Of a stretch of DNA of 8,975 bases, positions 6,800 to 8,975 are shown piece by piece (the first letter of the stretch is position 1; each line of letters begins with the position of its first letter). Location of the stretch: assembly GCA_030621275.1 (NCBI GenBank), contig JAUXHY010000031.1:1-8975 (forward strand), given 5' to 3'. A program made the position numbers and the translations under genes. Origin of the DNA: a bacterium (GTDB lineage Bacteria > Fidelibacterota > Marinisomatia > Marinisomatales > JAHJCW01). A model generated the notes under the pieces. The model did not search any database, was not told the DNA's origin, and worked only from the letters and a program-made list of their open reading frames with translations.

Positions 6800-8851
6800 T
6801 CATAACATTAGCAATATCAATATAATAACTACTGCGAAAGCAGCATAAAGCACATAATTTTGAATTCTTCCAGTTTGTAATTTTTTCAAAGAATTTCCTA
6901 ATTTCTGAGTGTTTCTCCCAATACCATCTACTATCCCTTGATCAAGTCCATCATAATCTGCAATTCCAACAACCTTTGAAAACCATTCTGTAACTCTACC
7001 TAATCCATTAATGAATTTTTTATCGTAAACATCCCAATCTACATAAGCAACCCAATCAGCTAATTTATAAAACGGCTGATATAGTATTTTATCGTATAAT
7101 TCATCAATATAATATCTATTAAAAGATAAATTATAAAGAGGTTTCAATCGTCTTGCCCAAACATCGGGAGAAACTATCTTTTTAAAATACATTAGCCAAG
7201 CCAATAACAATCCTAAGCCCGCTACTATTAGCGATGTTATCATCGCCGGAATATGACTGTGATGAATACTTTCCTCAATTTCGTGAACCGATGGATTGAG
7301 ATGTCCCGGTACTAATGATTCATGTTGTTCAACTAAGTGAGTGAACCATCCTTGACCAGATAATGGATTGACATTCGGTAATGTGTAAAATATAAAAATA
7401 CTCAAGGAACTTAATACAACAAGCGGAATTAACATCGCAGTCGGCGACTCTTTAATATGATCAAATATCTTTGGTTTATTTGGTTTATTGTGAAATGTTA
7501 AGAATATCATTCTAAACATGTAAAATGCAGTTATTAGAGCAGCCCCAAAACCAAAGAATAGTAATAAATGATGCGAACCGGTTCGATTAACCAATGCCAA
7601 CGTTCCGGCTAAAATGGCATCTTTTGAAAGGAATCCAGAAAAAAGTGGTACACCAGAAATTGCTAAGGAACTAATAACCATAGCCCAATAAGTAACGGGC
7701 ATTTTAGAATTCAAGCCACCCATATTCCGCATATCTTGTGCATCTGTTTTATCGTCACCCAATTTGTGTAATGCATGATGCATTCCATGTATCACACTAC
7801 CAGCTCCATAAAATAGATTTGCCTTAAACATGGCATGGATTGCGAGATGAAAAAATGCCACGGTATATGCACCGGTTCCAATTGCCATAATCATATAACC
7901 TAACTGGCTAAGGGTTGAATACGCCAATACTTGTTTAATATCTGTACGAGTTATCGCTATTGTTGCGGCAAAAAATGCCGTAAACCCTCCTATATATGCA
8001 ATTAGAATTAATGTGTCCGGAGTTAAGATCGGGAAAACTCTTACCATCATAAAAACACCGGCGGCTACCATTGTTGCGGCATGTATCAATGCTGAAACAG
8101 GAGTTGGACCTTCCATCGCATCCGGTAGCCAAATGTGCAGTGGAAACTGAGCTGATTTTCCAACCGCTCCCATAAATAAGCCGATACCGGCTAAAGTAAG
8201 TAATATACCTGTAATTTTGCCGGCGGCAACTCCGACAAAAACATCGGCGTATGAAAACGAACCGATTGCAGTAAATAATAACATTATTCCAATGAAAAAT
8301 CCAATATCTCCAACTCGATTGGTAAGGAATGCTTTCTTCCCAGCATTGGCAGCCGAATCTTTTTCAAACCAAAATCCAATTAATAAATATGAACTAAGTC
8401 CGACCAATTCCCAACTCATATATAATAGCATAAAACTATTTGCCAACACTATTCCATTCATGCTGAATGTAAACAGAGAAAGATATGCATAATATTGGGA
8501 ATACCGTGAATCACCTTCCATATATTTTAAAGAATAAATATGACTTGCTGATGATATTATAGCTACAACTAAGAGCATAATTATAGTGATGTTATCAACT
8601 AAAAATCCCATTGAGATTTTGAAGTTCGTTGTTTCAAGCCAGGTAAATGAGAAATTCTGTTTGAAGTCAGGATTATAATCCAATAACATTCCGGCAAACA
8701 ACGCAATTGATAATACTAATGTAGCAAGAACAGCTCCGGTAGACACCCAATCGCCTTGACGCGGTAAACGTTTACCAACAAAAATCTGAATACCAAACGC
8801 AATCAGAGGTAAAAAGTAAATTAATAGAGTATATTGTAAGAAAATGTTCAT
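6800..8851 (-). CDS. nuoL: NADH-quinone oxidoreductase subunit L (distal proton-pumping subunit with lateral helix)
   Basis: NuoL is the outermost antiporter-like subunit of complex I. Its C-terminal lateral helix runs along NuoM and NuoN. At 683 residues it is longer than E. coli NuoL (613). The core is complete: Glu148 (MSWELVGLSSYLLIGFW), the KKAFLTNRVGDIGFF block (172-186), Lys232 (VGKSAQFPLHIWLPDAMEGP), His257 (SALIHAATMVAAG), His335, His339 and Lys343 (HLAIHAMFKANLF), and Lys410 (FSGFLSKDAIL). After the core there is a polar, His-rich stretch (about 502-536) and a membrane segment (535-556). The probable lateral helix region contains YNLSFNRYYIDELYDKIL (573-590), a typical NuoL C-terminal signature, and a final membrane segment (about 665-683) closes the protein. 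The long C-terminus separates NuoL from NuoM and NuoN. The ATG overlaps the nuoK stop as ATGA; no strong Shine-Dalgarno site is visible, so translation is probably coupled to nuoK. Confidence 0.97.
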   Translation of the reverse strand: MNIFLQYTLLIYFLPLIAFGIQIFVGKRLPRQGDWVSTGAVLATLVLSIALFAGMLLDYNPDFKQNFSFTWLETTNFKISMGFLVDNITIIMLLVVAIISSASHIYSLKYMEGDSRYSQYYAYLSLFTFSMNGIVLANSFMLLYMSWELVGLSSYLLIGFWFEKDSAANAGKKAFLTNRVGDIGFFIGIMLLFTAIGSFSYADVFVGVAAGKITGILLTLAGIGLFMGAVGKSAQFPLHIWLPDAMEGPTPVSALIHAATMVAAGVFMMVRVFPILTPDTLILIAYIGGFTAFFAATIAITRTDIKQVLAYSTLSQLGYMIMAIGTGAYTVAFFHLAIHAMFKANLFYGAGSVIHGMHHALHKLGDDKTDAQDMRNMGGLNSKMPVTYWAMVISSLAISGVPLFSGFLSKDAILAGTLALVNRTGSHHLLLFFGFGAALITAFYMFRMIFLTFHNKPNKPKIFDHIKESPTAMLIPLVVLSSLSIFIFYTLPNVNPLSGQGWFTHLVEQHESLVPGHLNPSVHEIEESIHHSHIPAMITSLIVAGLGLLLAWLMYFKKIVSPDVWARRLKPLYNLSFNRYYIDELYDKILYQPFYKLADWVAYVDWDVYDKKFINGLGRVTEWFSKVVGIADYDGLDQGIVDGIGRNTQKLGNSLKKLQTGRIQNYVLYAAFAVVIILILLML

Positions 8852-8975
8852 TGTTTCAATTGTTGCGCTTCATCCACGTTTATGGAATTAAAATTTTGAT
8901 ATAAATTTATTATAATCGCTAAAGCAACCGCTACTTCAGCTGCCGCTAAAACAATAACAAAAGTCGGAGGCCAAG
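8848..8975 (-). CDS. nuoK: NADH-quinone oxidoreductase subunit K, 3' end (enters from the window edge)
   Basis: Only the last 41 residues and the stop codon are in the window. They read WPPTFVIVLAAAEVAVALAI, followed by a short polar tail ending DEAQQLKQ. The VLAAAEVAVALAI segment corresponds to the last membrane helix of NuoK, where family members have an AAAEA-type motif containing the conserved membrane glutamate (E. coli Glu72). NuoK is a small, roughly 100-residue, three-helix subunit linking the quinone-site end of complex I to the antiporter-like chain. Its position directly before nuoL is the canonical order, and its TGA overlaps the nuoL ATG as ATGA. The homologous MnhC/MrpC antiporter subunit is the alternative, but the following nuoL, nuoM and nuoN make NuoK far more likely. 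Confidence 0.9.
   Translation of the reverse strand, partial: WPPTFVIVLAAAEVAVALAIIINLYQNFNSINVDEAQQLKQ

Noticed and set aside
3711..8975. An Mrp/Mnh-type Na+/H+ antiporter operon, which has NuoL-, NuoN- and NuoK-like subunits
   Set aside because: The order K-L-M-N, the NuoM-specific terminal Glu415 and the NuoL lateral-helix C-terminus all indicate complex I, and no MrpE, MrpF or MrpG-like small genes are present.
1..8975. A previously undescribed system hidden in the window
   Set aside because: Coding sequence fills nearly the whole window with recognisable nuo and nqr genes, the largest gap is 35 bases, and no repeats, RNA structures or unexplained frames were seen by eye.

Overview
The window is a single, tightly packed block of respiratory genes, all on the minus strand, so transcription runs from the high-coordinate end to the low. 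In transcription order it holds the 3' end of nuoK, then nuoL, nuoM and nuoN (membrane arm of proton-pumping NADH:quinone oxidoreductase, complex I / NDH-1). After a 35-base gap come nqrA, nqrB, nqrC and the first three quarters of nqrD (sodium-pumping NADH:quinone oxidoreductase, Na+-NQR). No intergenic stretch exceeds 35 bases. I see no RNA gene, mobile element, CRISPR array, repeat family or convincing terminator.

Layout: nuoK (partial) 8975-8848; nuoL 8851-6800, joined to nuoK by an ATGA overlap; nuoM 6768-5218; nuoN 5204-3711, with its start moved inward from the longest open frame; gap 3710-3676; nqrA 3675-2323; nqrB 2321-1146; nqrC 1156-470, overlapping nqrB by 11 bases; nqrD 473-1 (partial), joined to nqrC by an ATGA overlap. 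The rest of nqrD, and presumably nqrE and nqrF, should lie beyond position 1. The remaining nuo genes should lie beyond position 8975.

The two halves encode enzymes that do the same chemistry, oxidising NADH and reducing quinone, but couple it to different ions. The NuoL/M/N antiporter-like subunits keep the key membrane Glu, Lys and His residues of proton pumping. The NQR subunits keep the flavin-attachment threonines in NqrB and NqrC, the membrane iron-sulfur cysteines of NqrD and conserved acidic membrane residues linked to sodium transport. Both therefore look functional. Their same-strand abutment is the most notable thing in the window.

Organism: an A+T-rich Gram-negative bacterium with a quinone-based respiratory chain. 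The general look of the Nqr and Nuo proteins and the uneven use of Shine-Dalgarno sites would suit the Bacteroidota/Chlorobiota/Ignavibacteria part of the tree. That placement is an impression from sequence style, not a demonstrated assignment. I found no evidence of a previously undescribed system; these are recognisable core energy genes in an interesting arrangement.
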